The position numbers and the translations under genes were made by a program. A stretch of DNA of 64,000 nt from Photobacterium profundum SS9 (lineage in GTDB: Bacteria; Pseudomonadota; Gammaproteobacteria; Enterobacterales; Vibrionaceae), in assembly GCF_000196255.1 (NCBI RefSeq), contig NC_006371.1, positions 1,291,236 to 1,355,235 of the forward strand, written 5' to 3'. Under the pieces are notes generated by a model. The model ran no database searches, was not told the DNA's origin, and was given only the letters and a program-made list of their open reading frames with translations. The stretch's first letter is position 1; every line of letters starts with the position of its first letter. Shown here piece by piece: positions 1-9,133 of the stretch.

Positions 1-178
1 AGCTTGTTTTTGGGTGCCCTTTGAGCATTTAGCCGTTTGTCATGAGTGTTATCGTTATATTTCCAGCGCTGTATGGTTTTTGAATTCAGGCCAATAATTT
101 TACAGGCTTGAGACTGCCGAGCTCCTGCTGCCTGAGCCTCGTTGATCAAGCTAAGGATTTCTTCACGTTCGCTGTTTG
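1..178 (-). CDS. IS3-family transposase OrfB, N-terminal part (cut by window edge)
   Basis: The frame after OrfA encodes the start of OrfB (EEILSLINEAQATGA...) as in the second copy at 54872. The DDE catalytic domain lies outside the window. OrfB normally comes from frameshifting out of OrfA, so no independent start is expected. Confidence 0.75.
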
Positions 179-181
179 TTA

Positions 182-703
182 TTAGCTGTCCTCGTCGGCT
201 CCCCAGATGGCGTTTACTTTTTTTTGGAGAACTAACAATGCGGCCGTTTCAGCCAGCGCTTTATCCTTGCGGTTTAACTCTTTTTTAAGTGCTTTATTCT
301 CTATTTTCAGCTCTTTCACTTCACCCGATCTTGATGTTACTGAAGATGATTTTTTGCCATTAACAAAATCCGTCTTCCATTGCTGAATATGATGAGGATA
401 AATGCCGCTTTCACGACACAATTCATTGATAGCTTTCTCATCCAAGGCAGCACACTGGATGATAATTTCAAGTCGTTCTTCTAGAGTCCAATCTTGTGGA
501 CGTTTCTCATTAGACATCATTTTTAACTCAGCTTCTGAAGCCATTTCAAATTCATGATTTTTGGCTTGTCGGATCCATTTGGTTAAGGTTGAAAAGCCAA
601 CACCTAATAAGTCAGCAACGTCTTTAATGTTACTGTCAGCAGATCGGTTAAGTGCTTTTTGAACAGCTTGTATCTTAAATGCTTCGGTGAATTTTACACT
701 CAT
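182..703 (-). CDS. IS3-family transposase OrfA
   Basis: A 173-aa protein, nearly identical to the OrfA at 54350-54871. It has two helix-turn-helix segments (about residues 1-50 and 70-115), which in this family bind the terminal repeats, and a C-terminal leucine-zipper-like coiled coil (about 130-165) that is known to pair OrfA with OrfB. The gene looks intact. Function follows from the family. Confidence 0.9.
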   Translation of the reverse strand: MSVKFTEAFKIQAVQKALNRSADSNIKDVADLLGVGFSTLTKWIRQAKNHEFEMASEAELKMMSNEKRPQDWTLEERLEIIIQCAALDEKAINELCRESGIYPHHIQQWKTDFVNGKKSSSVTSRSGEVKELKIENKALKKELNRKDKALAETAALLVLQKKVNAIWGADEDS

Positions 704-748
704 TTTTAATACCTCTAATGAAAATTAGAAGCGACAAGTAGTCTGACA

Positions 749-1422
749 CAGGGGGCTCCCTTCTCCATTTTCTTGGTAACCATTATCAATTTCAACAGCG
801 GTTCAAAGAGATTTTTATTGATAATAGTAAAAGTGAAAACTGCCAGAAACAGCATTACCAATACTTCGATGATGATAATAGTGCTGATATAAGCCCTGAC
901 CTCTCGATAATCTCCTTTACGCTTTTCGAGCAAGCGGTTTTCCTCACTACTAAAGGACAACAGATACCAGCGTATATTATCCATATACTGTTTCCCCACA
1001 TCACTACTAACAAGCTGCAGTGCCGCAGTGCTATCAGTCTCAAACAAATCAATAGATTGCTTCAGTTCAGCACACTTTTTATCAATGTCTATTTCTAGTG
1101 CTTTCAACAACGTTTGCTGCTTAGGGTTATCAGCTGTTAGACGCTTAAGCTCAAAAAGCAAATCCTCGGTGACTTTTATAGCTCTGAGGTAAGGCTCAAG
1201 ATAATGTTTATCATTGGTCAACAGATAACCGCGCTGCCCTGTCTCGGCATCAGCCAGTGAAATCAGTAATTTATCAGAGGTGGACAATACCTGATGCGTG
1301 TGGTTAACCCAGAGCAGTTTATCTTCGCTTTTTGATTCCAGAATATGAACAAAGGCAACGTTCACGAAGAATAAGAGAAACAGTAGTGTAAGTAGAAGTA
1401 ATAATTTTTTTTTAAGACTCAT
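749..1422 (-). pseudogene. CHASE3-type sensory protein, truncated by IS3
   Basis: About 224 native residues remain: a TM helix (about 5-27), a periplasmic all-helical CHASE3-like domain containing DAETGQRGYLLT, a second TM helix (about 178-202) and the first part of a HAMP segment (FEPLLKLIMVTKKMEKG). The frame then enters the IS3 terminal repeat and stops after 11 foreign residues. CHASE3 proteins normally end in a histidine kinase, GGDEF or methyl-accepting domain, and that output domain is missing here. A purine-rich ribosome site precedes the ATG at 1422. The gene is broken and probably non-functional. Confidence 0.8.
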
Positions 1423-1597
1423 CTTTCGTAAACTTCCTTTCCAAAGGAGTTAAAATGAAAAAGATAAAAAATAGCTTACCTGAATCGGCCCACGTTTCAT
1501 CGCCCTCTTAAGCAGCTAAATCGAACAACCAGCACTTCAATTTTTTTGTCTTAATACTCTAATAGAAAAGCGCAAATTCACAGCATGGGTGGGAATT

Positions 1598-1942
1598 ATG
1601 TTATCACCAATAAGTGTTAATGTTAATGCCGATACTAATGCTAATGGCAACATTGTGAACGTCGAGGCCGTACCCTACATGAATATATCCAAACGCGACG
1701 TTTATGCACTGAATAATATATTTAACCATAATATTCACGGTCACTTTGGACTTATTGATATCAGAGCAAGAAATATTTCAGTCGAACCATTTAGACACAA
1801 ATTGATTGTTGAAATTGCAGCAATGCGAACATCGGTAACCGTTCACCAGCTCCCTATTGACACAAAAAAATGTGATGGAGCGCACTTGATCCACATTTGG
1901 CTATTGAGTGATCCTCCCCACACGTCATGCTTACCAGTATGA
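1598..1942 (+). CDS. Hypothetical protein, probably truncated by the following IS
   Basis: An open frame of about 114 aa (ATG at 1598, or GTG at 1589) starts MLSPISVNVNADTNA. I recognise no domain. Its 3' end overlaps the start of the IS66-type transposase, so the last 20 or so residues may come from the element. It has no clear ribosome site and could be spurious. Confidence 0.3.
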   Translation: MLSPISVNVNADTNANGNIVNVEAVPYMNISKRDVYALNNIFNHNIHGHFGLIDIRARNISVEPFRHKLIVEIAAMRTSVTVHQLPIDTKKCDGAHLIHIWLLSDPPHTSCLPV

Positions 1943-3374
1943 AAAAGAAATTATCATTTAAAGAAGAACCACCGACGGTAAATAGCCTCAATGAAGCTCA
2001 AGCTCTTATCCAGGAGCTATGGGAGAAATTGCGGCACTACGAAGACAAGCTCTCGACGAGTTCTAAAAACTCATCAAAGTCGCCATCATCTGATGGCCCA
2101 AAAGAGAGGGCTGAGCGAAAAAAGCTGAAAGCCCTCGTAGCGGCAGTAAGATTGGAGCTCAACAAGGTCACGAGGGCAAACGGCGAAAACTGAGCAAACT
2201 CAAAAAGACAGATACTGTTGTACCCTGTGTGCCCAGTTCACTGCGCCCTTGTTGTGGCGATAGTCATATCGCGATTAATCAAAAACCATCCTATCGGCAT
2301 CAAGTGCATGAAATCCCTGAGCCAATTGTAAATATTACTGAATATCAAGTCTTTCATGGCCGGTGTCAAAATTGCCAGACTTCCGTTAAGGGGAAGCGGC
2401 CTCAAGATACCCCACAGGGAATAATGGGCCCTAACCTCATGAGCTACATTGCCCTGCTGGCTGGACAGTTTCATCTCAGCGTTCGTAAAATACAAGAATT
2501 ACTCAAGCTGCAGTTAGGCACCTCCTTTTCCACGGGCGCTATCTCTGAGGCTCAAGGAAAAGTATCATCGATGCTTACGCCTTTACATCAAGCCGTTCGA
2601 GACGCCATTCAAAAAGCGCCAATGGTTCATATTGATGAGACTTCTCACATCAGAAATGGTGAAAGCAGCCTACGCTGGTGTTGGCTGATGTCGAGTGATG
2701 ATTGGGTCTATGAACGTGTTTTGTTTTCACGCTCAACCCACTCGGCAAAAGTGATGCTGAATGAAAAATTTGCTGGGGTTGTTATCTCCGATCAATGTGC
2801 CAGCTATAATTGGCTCAATCCTGAAAAACATCAATTTTGCTTAGGCCACCTAAAGCGAAATCTCCAACAAATGGCCGATTACAGTGGGGGTGGGTTAACC
2901 GCTTTTATTGGCAAACGACTGACTCTGCTTATCAATATGATTTTTCGCACTCAACATCGTTATGAAGAAGAAAACATTTCAGCGGAGATATACTTTCGGA
3001 GAATGAAGCGATTGAGAAAGAGCTTAACGCGCTGGTTACACAAAGGCGCGGATGTCACAACATCTAGATATAGCGGTCGATGTAAATTCATTCTTAAGCA
3101 CGAAGTCAGTTTGTGGGTATTTCTGACGGCTCCCTTAACAATCCCATTAACCAACAATGAAGCCGAGCGCCGGTTACGTGGAAGCGTGATCATGCGAAAA
3201 ATCAGTTTTGGTACAAGCTCCGATCGCGGTGATAAGTTTCGAGGCCGAATACACACTCTTGTTGAAACCTGCAAGAAACGAAGTATGTCACCATTTATCG
3301 CTCTTCAACAGATTGTCAATGCTGTCGTGAAAAAACAGCCATATCCTGACATCTTCAATCTTTGTTCAGGGTAG
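1939..3374 (+). CDS. IS66-type transposase, split over two frames
   Basis: The first frame (1939-2193) gives MKKKLSFKEEPPTVNSLNEA, an N-terminal coiled coil and the IS66 linker STSSKNSSKSPSSDGP. The second frame runs to 3374, with CxxC zinc-binding pairs (RPCCGD, CQNCQ), then the DDE core: VHIDET, VISDQCASY and NNEAERRLRG, the last carrying the catalytic Glu. The frames join by a -1 shift at 2118-2124, where A AAA AAG is in the right phase for slippage. Without the shift the product stops at 2193. This is either programmed frameshifting or a mutation; the rest of the gene looks intact. Confidence 0.8.
2118..2124 (+). promoter_or_regulatory. Candidate -1 ribosomal frameshift site (A AAA AAG)
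   Basis: The heptamer lies in the phase cgA-AAA-AAG of the first transposase frame. A -1 step here enters the frame that continues with SPRSGSKIGAQQGHEGKRRK, which contains the IS66 hallmark QGHEGKRR. The fit of position, phase and product is seen directly; that it operates in cells is inferred. Confidence 0.5.
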
Positions 3375-3878
3375 CAGTCAAGCTACTCTGGTGAACGCTT
3401 ACGAACATCGAAGCTTGAGATGTTTGGCAAAGTGCAATTATGGTGCATACGAATTGTTTCGCCTGATGCATGTACTTTATCGCCCGTGATGATGGAAGCT
3501 GCGGCTTAATTTAAACGCCCATCGAGGTGTACAGTTTTACTTGACCACAACATACTACCGTATAAAGCAGGTTGCTAATTAAGCAATAGGTCTGCATTTG
3601 ATAAAGATGAAATTAGGTTTTTTAACATTGAGCTCTACATTGTACAAATCAAAGCCATGTATAGTGTTTGATACTGACTTATTTTCCGATCTTTTAGCGA
3701 AGATGCTAGAATCTATGCATTCGTACATGCTTTAAAGAAAAGTCAGATGAGTTACCGACAACATTCTATTACTCAAATCGACTTCTGTTTTGGTTTTTCA
3801 GATTTTGACGCTTCACTTTTGTAGCCCAGCATGTACCAAAATGCACAGCATGATTTAAAAAAAGGTTCAAATTTTCAA
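3375..3878. other. Intergenic region between IS66 element and rbgA
   Basis: Holds the right end of the IS66 element (to about 3550, boundary not resolved) and the upstream region of rbgA. I see no gene. An in-frame ATG at 3831 would extend rbgA by 16 poorly conserved residues. Confidence 0.5.
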
Positions 3879-4826
3879 ATGAGTAGTCAAATGATTCAGT
3901 GGTTCCCAGGCCACATGCACAAAGCACGTAAAGAAATTGAAGAAGCAATTCCGAAAGTTGATGTCATTATTGAAGTGCTAGATGCACGTATTCCATTCAG
4001 TAGTGAAAACCCAATGATCTCTTCACTTCGTGGTGAAAAGCCTGTTGTTAAGGTATTGAACAAACGTGACTTAGCCGATCCTGAAATGACTGAAATGTGG
4101 ATTGCACACCTTGAAAAAGAACAAGGTGTTAAAGCTATCGCAATCACGACAGAGAATATTGCTGAAGTAAATCAAATCATGGAGCTATGTCGCAAGCTAG
4201 CACCTGGTCGCGAAGCAATGGGTAAAAATATTCGTACTATGATTATGGGTATACCTAACGTAGGTAAATCTACAATCATTAACGTAATTGCAGGTCGTGC
4301 TATTGCTGTTACAGGTAACCAGCCAGCCGTTACTCGTCAACAGCAGCGCATTAACCTACAAAACGGCATTGTGTTATCTGACACCCCTGGAATTTTGTGG
4401 CCAAAAGTAGAGAACCCGCACAGTGGTTTTCGTTTAGCGGCAACTGGTGCGGTTAAAGATACTGCAATGGATTATACCGATGTCGCTTTCTTCACTATTG
4501 AGTATTTAGCAGCGGCTTATCCTGATTTAATCAAAGCGCGTTACGATCTTGATGATGAATTACCAGAAACAGATATCGAGTTAATGGAAGAAATTGGACG
4601 TAAACGTGGTTGCCTTCGCCCTGGTGGTCGTATTGATATCCATAAAGCGTCAGAAATACTAATCAATGAACTTCGTAATGGCACACTAGGTAAGATCACT
4701 ATGGAACGTCCAGAAATGATCACAGAAGAGCTAATTAATGTCGCTATTCAAGCAGAGCTAAAGAAAGAACAGCAAATTAAAAAGAAAGAAGAGCGTCGTA
4801 AGCGTTACTTAAAAAATAAACGCTAA
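3879..4826 (+). CDS. rbgA: Ribosome biogenesis GTPase RbgA/YlqF
   Basis: A circularly permuted GTPase of 315 aa. Motif order is G4 (NKRD, about residue 62), then G1 (GIPNVGKS, about 125), then G3 (DTPG, about 168), diagnostic of the YlqF/YawG group. Family members act in late assembly of the 50S ribosomal subunit. A conserved C-terminal RNA-binding helical domain follows and the tail is lysine-rich. I chose the ATG at 3879 (MSSQMIQWFPGHMHKARKEI) because WFPGHM is the usual N-terminal motif; the ATG at 3831 adds unconserved residues. It stands alone, followed by a strong hairpin. Confidence 0.93.
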   Translation: MSSQMIQWFPGHMHKARKEIEEAIPKVDVIIEVLDARIPFSSENPMISSLRGEKPVVKVLNKRDLADPEMTEMWIAHLEKEQGVKAIAITTENIAEVNQIMELCRKLAPGREAMGKNIRTMIMGIPNVGKSTIINVIAGRAIAVTGNQPAVTRQQQRINLQNGIVLSDTPGILWPKVENPHSGFRLAATGAVKDTAMDYTDVAFFTIEYLAAAYPDLIKARYDLDDELPETDIELMEEIGRKRGCLRPGGRIDIHKASEILINELRNGTLGKITMERPEMITEELINVAIQAELKKEQQIKKKEERRKRYLKNKR

Positions 4827-4838
4827 CCAAAAAGAAAA

Positions 4839-4871
4839 GGCACTGTTCTCCCGCTACAAAAGAACAGTGCC
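4839..4871. terminator. Strong hairpin terminator downstream of rbgA
   Basis: A perfect 11-bp stem (GGCACTGTTCT / AGAACAGTGCC) with an 11-nt loop. The A-rich run before it makes a U-tract only on minus-strand transcripts. It probably still ends rbgA transcription. Confidence 0.65.
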
Positions 4872-5505
4872 TGTGTCAAAAATGACAAGCAGAAGGTGTA
4901 TTCTGATGTGCTTAATACTTAAACACACTGATATCAATGCAAGCCTCATGCCACTATTTAAGTAAAGTGAAATCAACAAGTTAAATATATCAGCTGAAAA
5001 TATTGCACTAATATAAGTGTATAGAGCACCAAAATAGTGCTTACAAAACATGACATATAATAATTAGGATCATATTGCATTGTTAAAATCACCTGTTCTC
5101 TCAACAATAAAACGCACCTACACTCCAGCAATGACTTATCTAAAAAGTAGCCCTCAATAAAAAATATTTTTTTATAAATAGAAAAATATATACACTAAAA
5201 ATCATTTATAACACTAAACATTATGAGTAATAGTCAGACTAAATACGTATTAAATTAAAAGCACAAAACATTTAAAAACAAAGGTTTATTATCACTTGAA
5301 TGTAATTACCTTCACATTCATTGTAATTAGCTCTAAACGAAGTAAAAACATATGAGATAACATAAATACCAACCGCAGTTCGCATTAGTTTTTCTCACTT
5401 TACGAAAAGCATCTTTGGGTTCATATTCCTCTCGAAATAACATCAGACACTGTCTTTTCTTAGGCAGACATCCCATTTACATATTTAATATTGGAGTACA
5501 CGGTA
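4872..5505. other. AT-rich intergenic region
   Basis: More than 600 bases with no credible gene. Two TGTAATTA words lie close together near 5300-5330. The upstream region of the MFS gene is included; I cannot fix its promoter. Confidence 0.5.
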
Positions 5506-6666
5506 GTGATTCAGAACACTACTTGTCGCAAAGGCGGAGGTATTTTTGTGCCTGTTGCCGGACTAACTGTTTTCGCAATAGCTTCAGGCTATTTAATGAG
5601 TTTAATTCCACTATCAATGGGATCATTTAAGATAGACTCAGGTTTTGCGAGTTGGTTAGCCAGTATTTTTTATTTTGGCTTATTAATCGGCTCTATGATG
5701 ATTGAGCCAATTATTGCCAAAATTGGTCACCGAATCGCTTTTATCATGTTCCTTGCGATCCTAGCGATAACTGTTGCTATTATGCCTTTATTTCCAAATA
5801 AAGAAGTATGGCTATTTGCCCGCTTACTTGCAGGTATGGCTGTAGCTGGCATCTTTGTCGTGATTGAATCATGGCTATTAATTGGTGACGATAAGAAAGA
5901 GCGTGCGAAGCGACTCGGCATTTATATGACATCGTTATATGGTGGTACGACTATAGGGCAATTTGGCATAAACATATTCGGTATTAATGGATTTGAACCA
6001 TTTATTGCCATTATTGTTTTGATTTTACTTGCGATTTTGCCGCCTCTGTTTATAAAGCAAGGGCAACCAAATTGTGAAGAACACCGTACGATGGGGTTTA
6101 AGCAAATCTCACGTTTAAGCAAACCAGCAATTATTGGTTGCTTAGTATCTGGCGTTGTAATGGGCACGATTTATGGGTTAATGCCCTTAGCGCTACGTAA
6201 GGCAGATATGAGTAATGATAAAATTGGGGTGCTAATGGCTGCGATTATTTTAGGTGGCATGATGATTCAGCCTATTGTAAGCGCACTATCATTAAAAATG
6301 AGCAAAACGTTACTTTTAGCGATGATGTCTTTACTCGGCGTGTTTGCTATGGGGATTACGTACTTCACGAACGATTACCTAACAACAGTATTCGCATTGG
6401 CGCTGTTAGGTATGTCTGCATTTGCTTTGTATCCGATAGCCATTACTTTGGCCTGTGATGAACTAGGTTCTAACTTTATTATAGCGGCAACACAAATCAT
6501 GTTGTTTAGCTATAGCGTGGGATCGGCAACTGGACCGTTGTTAGCTAATAAATTTTTGGTTAAAGCGAATGGATTAATGGATTTTTTCTTCATCGTATTA
6601 TTAAGCACGGCGATTTATATGCTATTTGCGAGCTTAAAGAAAAAGCCTCAAATATTGGCGAGCTAA
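5506..6666 (+). CDS. Major facilitator superfamily transporter (YcaD-like)
   Basis: An inner-membrane protein of about 386 aa with 12 predicted TM segments in two halves. The loop-2/3 region (EPIIAKIGHRIAF) and the segment RLLAGMAVAGIFVVIESWLL resemble the YcaD/YfkF branch of MFS permeases. Substrate unknown. I prefer the GTG start at 5506, 9 nt after a GGAG, over the TTG at 5491, which overlaps that ribosome site. Monocistronic; csrB converges on it from downstream. Confidence 0.85.
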   Translation: MIQNTTCRKGGGIFVPVAGLTVFAIASGYLMSLIPLSMGSFKIDSGFASWLASIFYFGLLIGSMMIEPIIAKIGHRIAFIMFLAILAITVAIMPLFPNKEVWLFARLLAGMAVAGIFVVIESWLLIGDDKKERAKRLGIYMTSLYGGTTIGQFGINIFGINGFEPFIAIIVLILLAILPPLFIKQGQPNCEEHRTMGFKQISRLSKPAIIGCLVSGVVMGTIYGLMPLALRKADMSNDKIGVLMAAIILGGMMIQPIVSALSLKMSKTLLLAMMSLLGVFAMGITYFTNDYLTTVFALALLGMSAFALYPIAITLACDELGSNFIIAATQIMLFSYSVGSATGPLLANKFLVKANGLMDFFFIVLLSTAIYMLFASLKKKPQILAS

Positions 6667-6737
6667 CGGTATTTGTTGCTTAATAAAGAGCCATATACGT
6701 GTATAGATAAGCCCTCTAACACCAAAATTTAGTGCCC

Positions 6738-6770
6738 TAAAAAAGAACGGGCGCGACATTCGTCGCGCCC
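6738..6770 (-). terminator. csrB rho-independent terminator
   Basis: A 9-bp GC stem (GGGCGCGAC / GTCGCGCCC, loop of 4) followed on the minus strand by GTTCTTTTTT. It may also end the plus-strand MFS transcript. Confidence 0.9.
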
Positions 6771-7131
6771 TTAGGTCTTACTTGCAGCAATCCGGCTACT
6801 ATGGTGCTCCCTGCATCATTCCATGATTTTGCTGATTCCTTCAGCTTAGTCCTTTATTCTCTATCCTAGAGACGTCCTTTGATCTTACCTTGATCTGCCG
6901 AATCATCCTGTTCCGACTCTCTCTCCGTCCTGGAGGTGTCCTTTGCTTCATCCTGAAGCGGTCCATTTTCGTCTTCCTAACAAGTAAGCATCCTACCTAC
7001 TGCATCACTTCCGTTTAATTATCCCTTCACAGTCCATGTTCGATAAACCATCCTGATCCACCGCCCTCGTCCTGAGGCTGCCAAACTCCTTGGCTAATTT
7101 CCTGTTCCGTTCCGTCAGTTCCTTCCGACGC
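6739..7131 (-). ncRNA. csrB: CsrB-family regulatory RNA (CsrA-sequestering)
   Basis: On the minus strand this 390-nt non-coding stretch carries about 28 GGA triplets, many in the forms CAGGAUG, AAGGAC and UAGGAU inside short hairpins (for example CUUCAGGAUGAAG). The 3' part reads GCAGGGAGCACCAUAGUAGC, CCGGAUUGCUGC and then a GC-rich terminator, the arrangement seen in enterobacterial and Vibrio CsrB. CsrB RNAs titrate the translational regulator CsrA through the GGA motifs. The end is set by the hairpin at 6749-6770; the start is inferred from the promoter at 7137-7164. No credible protein is encoded here. Confidence 0.92.
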
Positions 7132-7136
7132 ATTAA

Positions 7137-7164
7137 AGAATACGGGTTTTATAAATCCAAGCAA
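7137..7164 (-). promoter_or_regulatory. csrB promoter
   Basis: On the minus strand TTGCTT (7159-7164) and TATTCT (7137-7142) are separated by 16 bp, giving a sigma-70-type promoter with start near 7130, just before the first GGA motifs. Confidence 0.6.
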
Positions 7165-7296
7165 CAAACAGAGATCACATTTACCATCAAATGTAAATAT
7201 AAAAACGACCAATACACATAAGCAATTGAATATTAGCGATTTTATTTTTAATTTGAAATATTTTATTTATCAAATTAACTTTATTTCTTACAGTTT

Positions 7297-7314
7297 TGTA
7301 AGAGATCTCGCACA
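7297..7314 (-). promoter_or_regulatory. VarA/UvrY (GacA)-type box upstream of csrB
   Basis: The sequence TGTAAGAGATCTCGCACA matches the GacA-family consensus TGTAAG-N6-CTTACA, with a perfect left half and a degenerate right half (CGCACA). It lies about 170 bp upstream of the inferred csrB start, the usual place for these activator sites. Activation by VarS/VarA is inferred. Confidence 0.6.
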
Positions 7315-7338
7315 GCATAAGCTTTTGTATGAAAGGAT

Positions 7339-7362
7339 AAAGAGACATTTCAGTCTCTTTTT
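7339..7362. terminator. Terminator hairpin between csrB and the kinase gene
   Basis: Stem AAAGAGAC / GTCTCTTT with a 6-nt loop and T-run on the plus strand, A-run on the other side, so it can act in both directions. It lies 35 bp past the kinase stop codon. Confidence 0.6.
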
Positions 7363-7396
7363 TCATTCGAGAAACGTATTTTATCCGATTAATTTA

Positions 7397-9133
7397 CTAT
7401 GCAACTTCATTTAAACGCTCTAATTTGTCTAATAAATGTTCTTTACGAAATGGCTTAGCAACATAATCATCCATTCCTGCTTCATAACATTTACTGATGT
7501 CTTCATCTAAAACACTTGCTGTTAATGCAATAATAGGTAATCGATCAGTATGTTGCTCTTTTTCCCATAATCTAATCGCTTCAGTTGCCGCAAAGCCATC
7601 CATGATTGGCATCATGCAATCCATTAAAATGGCTTTAAACAAAGTAGGTTCTTTCTGGGTAATGAGGTCAACAGCTTCTTGTCCATTATTAGCCACAACA
7701 ATTTGGTAGCCCGCTTTTTTAAGCAAGAGTGAAGCGACCTTCTGGTTAACAATGTTATCTTCAACGATCAAAATAACATCTTGACTCTCTGTGATGACAG
7801 GAGTTGTATTTATGCTCACAGGCTTTATATCAATCAAGCGACTATCAGGATTCAAAGCAGACTTAGTTTGTATCTCACTATTCTTCAATACGTTGGTAAA
7901 TGCACTGTTAATCGCTTTTACAAATCGCTGACCAAGCAACGGTAAAATGGTTAATCCATCAATCGTATGACCAAAATCAAATTGCTCATCTTGAAGTTGA
8001 GAGCAAATAACGAGGGCTGGTCTTTCTTGAATACGGTTAAATAATTCAATATCTTTAATCGTACGATTTAAGGTTTTTTGGCAATATAAAATCAAATCAT
8101 ACTGTTGCGATATGCCAGATACGGCTGCCGTTTCTATATCAGAGATAGTGACATTTAGTCCCCATTTTTTACATTCAATCTCAATTAGCTCGGCATTTGA
8201 GCTTTGATTTGATAAAAGCAGACACTTTTTATTCTCAAAATTAGAAATAATTTTAGGCTGATACTTAACAACATCAACGTCTAGGCTAAAGTAAAAATCA
8301 CTACCAACCCCCTTTTCTGATTTCAGTTCAATTGAACCACCTAGAAGCTCAACTAGCTGACGACAAATTGCCAGCCCTAAACCCGTGCCTCCAAACTGGC
8401 GAGTAATCGAGCCATCTTCTTGCGTAAATGGTGCAAAGACTTGTTGTTGCTTATCTTTTTCGATACCAATTCCGGTATCTTTGATAGAAAAGAGCAACGA
8501 CGCTTTTTTATCACCAATATCAGTATAAGTTATCGATAACGTTACAGAGCCTTGTAAGGTGAACTTCACAGCATTAGACATCAAATTCATCAGTACTTGT
8601 CGTAACCTGTGCTCATCCAACATAACAGACGTAGGTAGCTCAGGATCTAATTGAATTTGAAGGTTAAGCCCTTGTTCTGATGCTTTTGCCTGAACGATAG
8701 TAATCGTGTCGTAAACAACTTCTGCAAGATTTGATTCATGAGGTGAAAGCACCAAATTACCTGATTCTATTTTAGATAAATCGAGAATGTCATTAATCAA
8801 CAATAATAATGTTTGCGAAGAGGTTTCGATAGTTTGCAAATATTCCGCTTGAGAAGGGTTCAGTTCAGTATCGGACAAAATGCCTGACATCCCTATAATA
8901 CCATTTAATGGCGTACGTATTTCATGAGACATGTTTGCTAAGAAGGAGCTTTTAGCAGCGTTAGCCTTCTCGGCTTCTTCTTTCGCCTTAATAATATTCG
9001 CTTGGCTGAAATGACGGTCTTCAAGTAATTGGTTTAACTTAGACGTGAATACAGTGAATTCATCATTACCATCTGATTTCACTTTCAATGCTGCATTATG
9101 ATCTTCTTCAATTTTGACATCGTTTGGATACAC
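7397..9133 (-). CDS. Hybrid histidine kinase, C-terminal part (frameshifted gene)
   Basis: Contains the second half of a HAMP domain and a coiled coil (about 30-65), HisKA with H-box FLANMSHEIRTPLNGI, HATPase_c with N-box (MNLMSNAVKF), G1 (DTGIGIEKD), F-box and G2 (GGTGLGLAICRQ), a degenerate receiver-like domain (about 300-410), and a receiver with phosphoacceptor Asp in ILMDCMMPIMDG plus Lys in VAKPF. No HPt domain is fused, so a separate one is presumably used. The only possible start is a GTG at 9133 inside the upstream frame. It most likely belongs to one protein with the product of 9108-10100, broken by a frameshift inside HAMP. Confidence 0.85.
   Translation of the reverse strand: MYPNDVKIEEDHNAALKVKSDGNDEFTVFTSKLNQLLEDRHFSQANIIKAKEEAEKANAAKSSFLANMSHEIRTPLNGIIGMSGILSDTELNPSQAEYLQTIETSSQTLLLLINDILDLSKIESGNLVLSPHESNLAEVVYDTITIVQAKASEQGLNLQIQLDPELPTSVMLDEHRLRQVLMNLMSNAVKFTLQGSVTLSITYTDIGDKKASLLFSIKDTGIGIEKDKQQQVFAPFTQEDGSITRQFGGTGLGLAICRQLVELLGGSIELKSEKGVGSDFYFSLDVDVVKYQPKIISNFENKKCLLLSNQSSNAELIEIECKKWGLNVTISDIETAAVSGISQQYDLILYCQKTLNRTIKDIELFNRIQERPALVICSQLQDEQFDFGHTIDGLTILPLLGQRFVKAINSAFTNVLKNSEIQTKSALNPDSRLIDIKPVSINTTPVITESQDVILIVEDNIVNQKVASLLLKKAGYQIVVANNGQEAVDLITQKEPTLFKAILMDCMMPIMDGFAATEAIRLWEKEQHTDRLPIIALTASVLDEDISKCYEAGMDDYVAKPFRKEHLLDKLERLNEVA

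Larger units (their letters stand above)
1..748 (-). mobile_element. IS3-family insertion sequence, 5' part (runs off window)
   Basis: Reading the minus strand from 748 to 1 gives the same sequence, apart from rare differences, as 54305-55050: terminal repeat, OrfA, then the first part of OrfB cut by the window edge. The terminal repeat GCGACAAGTAGTCTGA lies at 731-746. Both copies have a run of C next to this end, so the exact tip is uncertain. The insertion interrupts the sensor gene to its right. Confidence 0.9.

Noticed and set aside
4854..5051. Minus-strand open frame after rbgA
   Set aside because: It overlaps the terminator hairpin, has no ribosome site and low-complexity AT-rich content.
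5415..5630. Short frame before the MFS gene
   Set aside because: It overlaps the MFS coding region out of frame and lacks a ribosome site.
7027..7212. Possible 61-aa protein on the minus strand
   Set aside because: It overlaps the csrB 5' region and promoter and has no ribosome site; the GGA-rich RNA explains the sequence.
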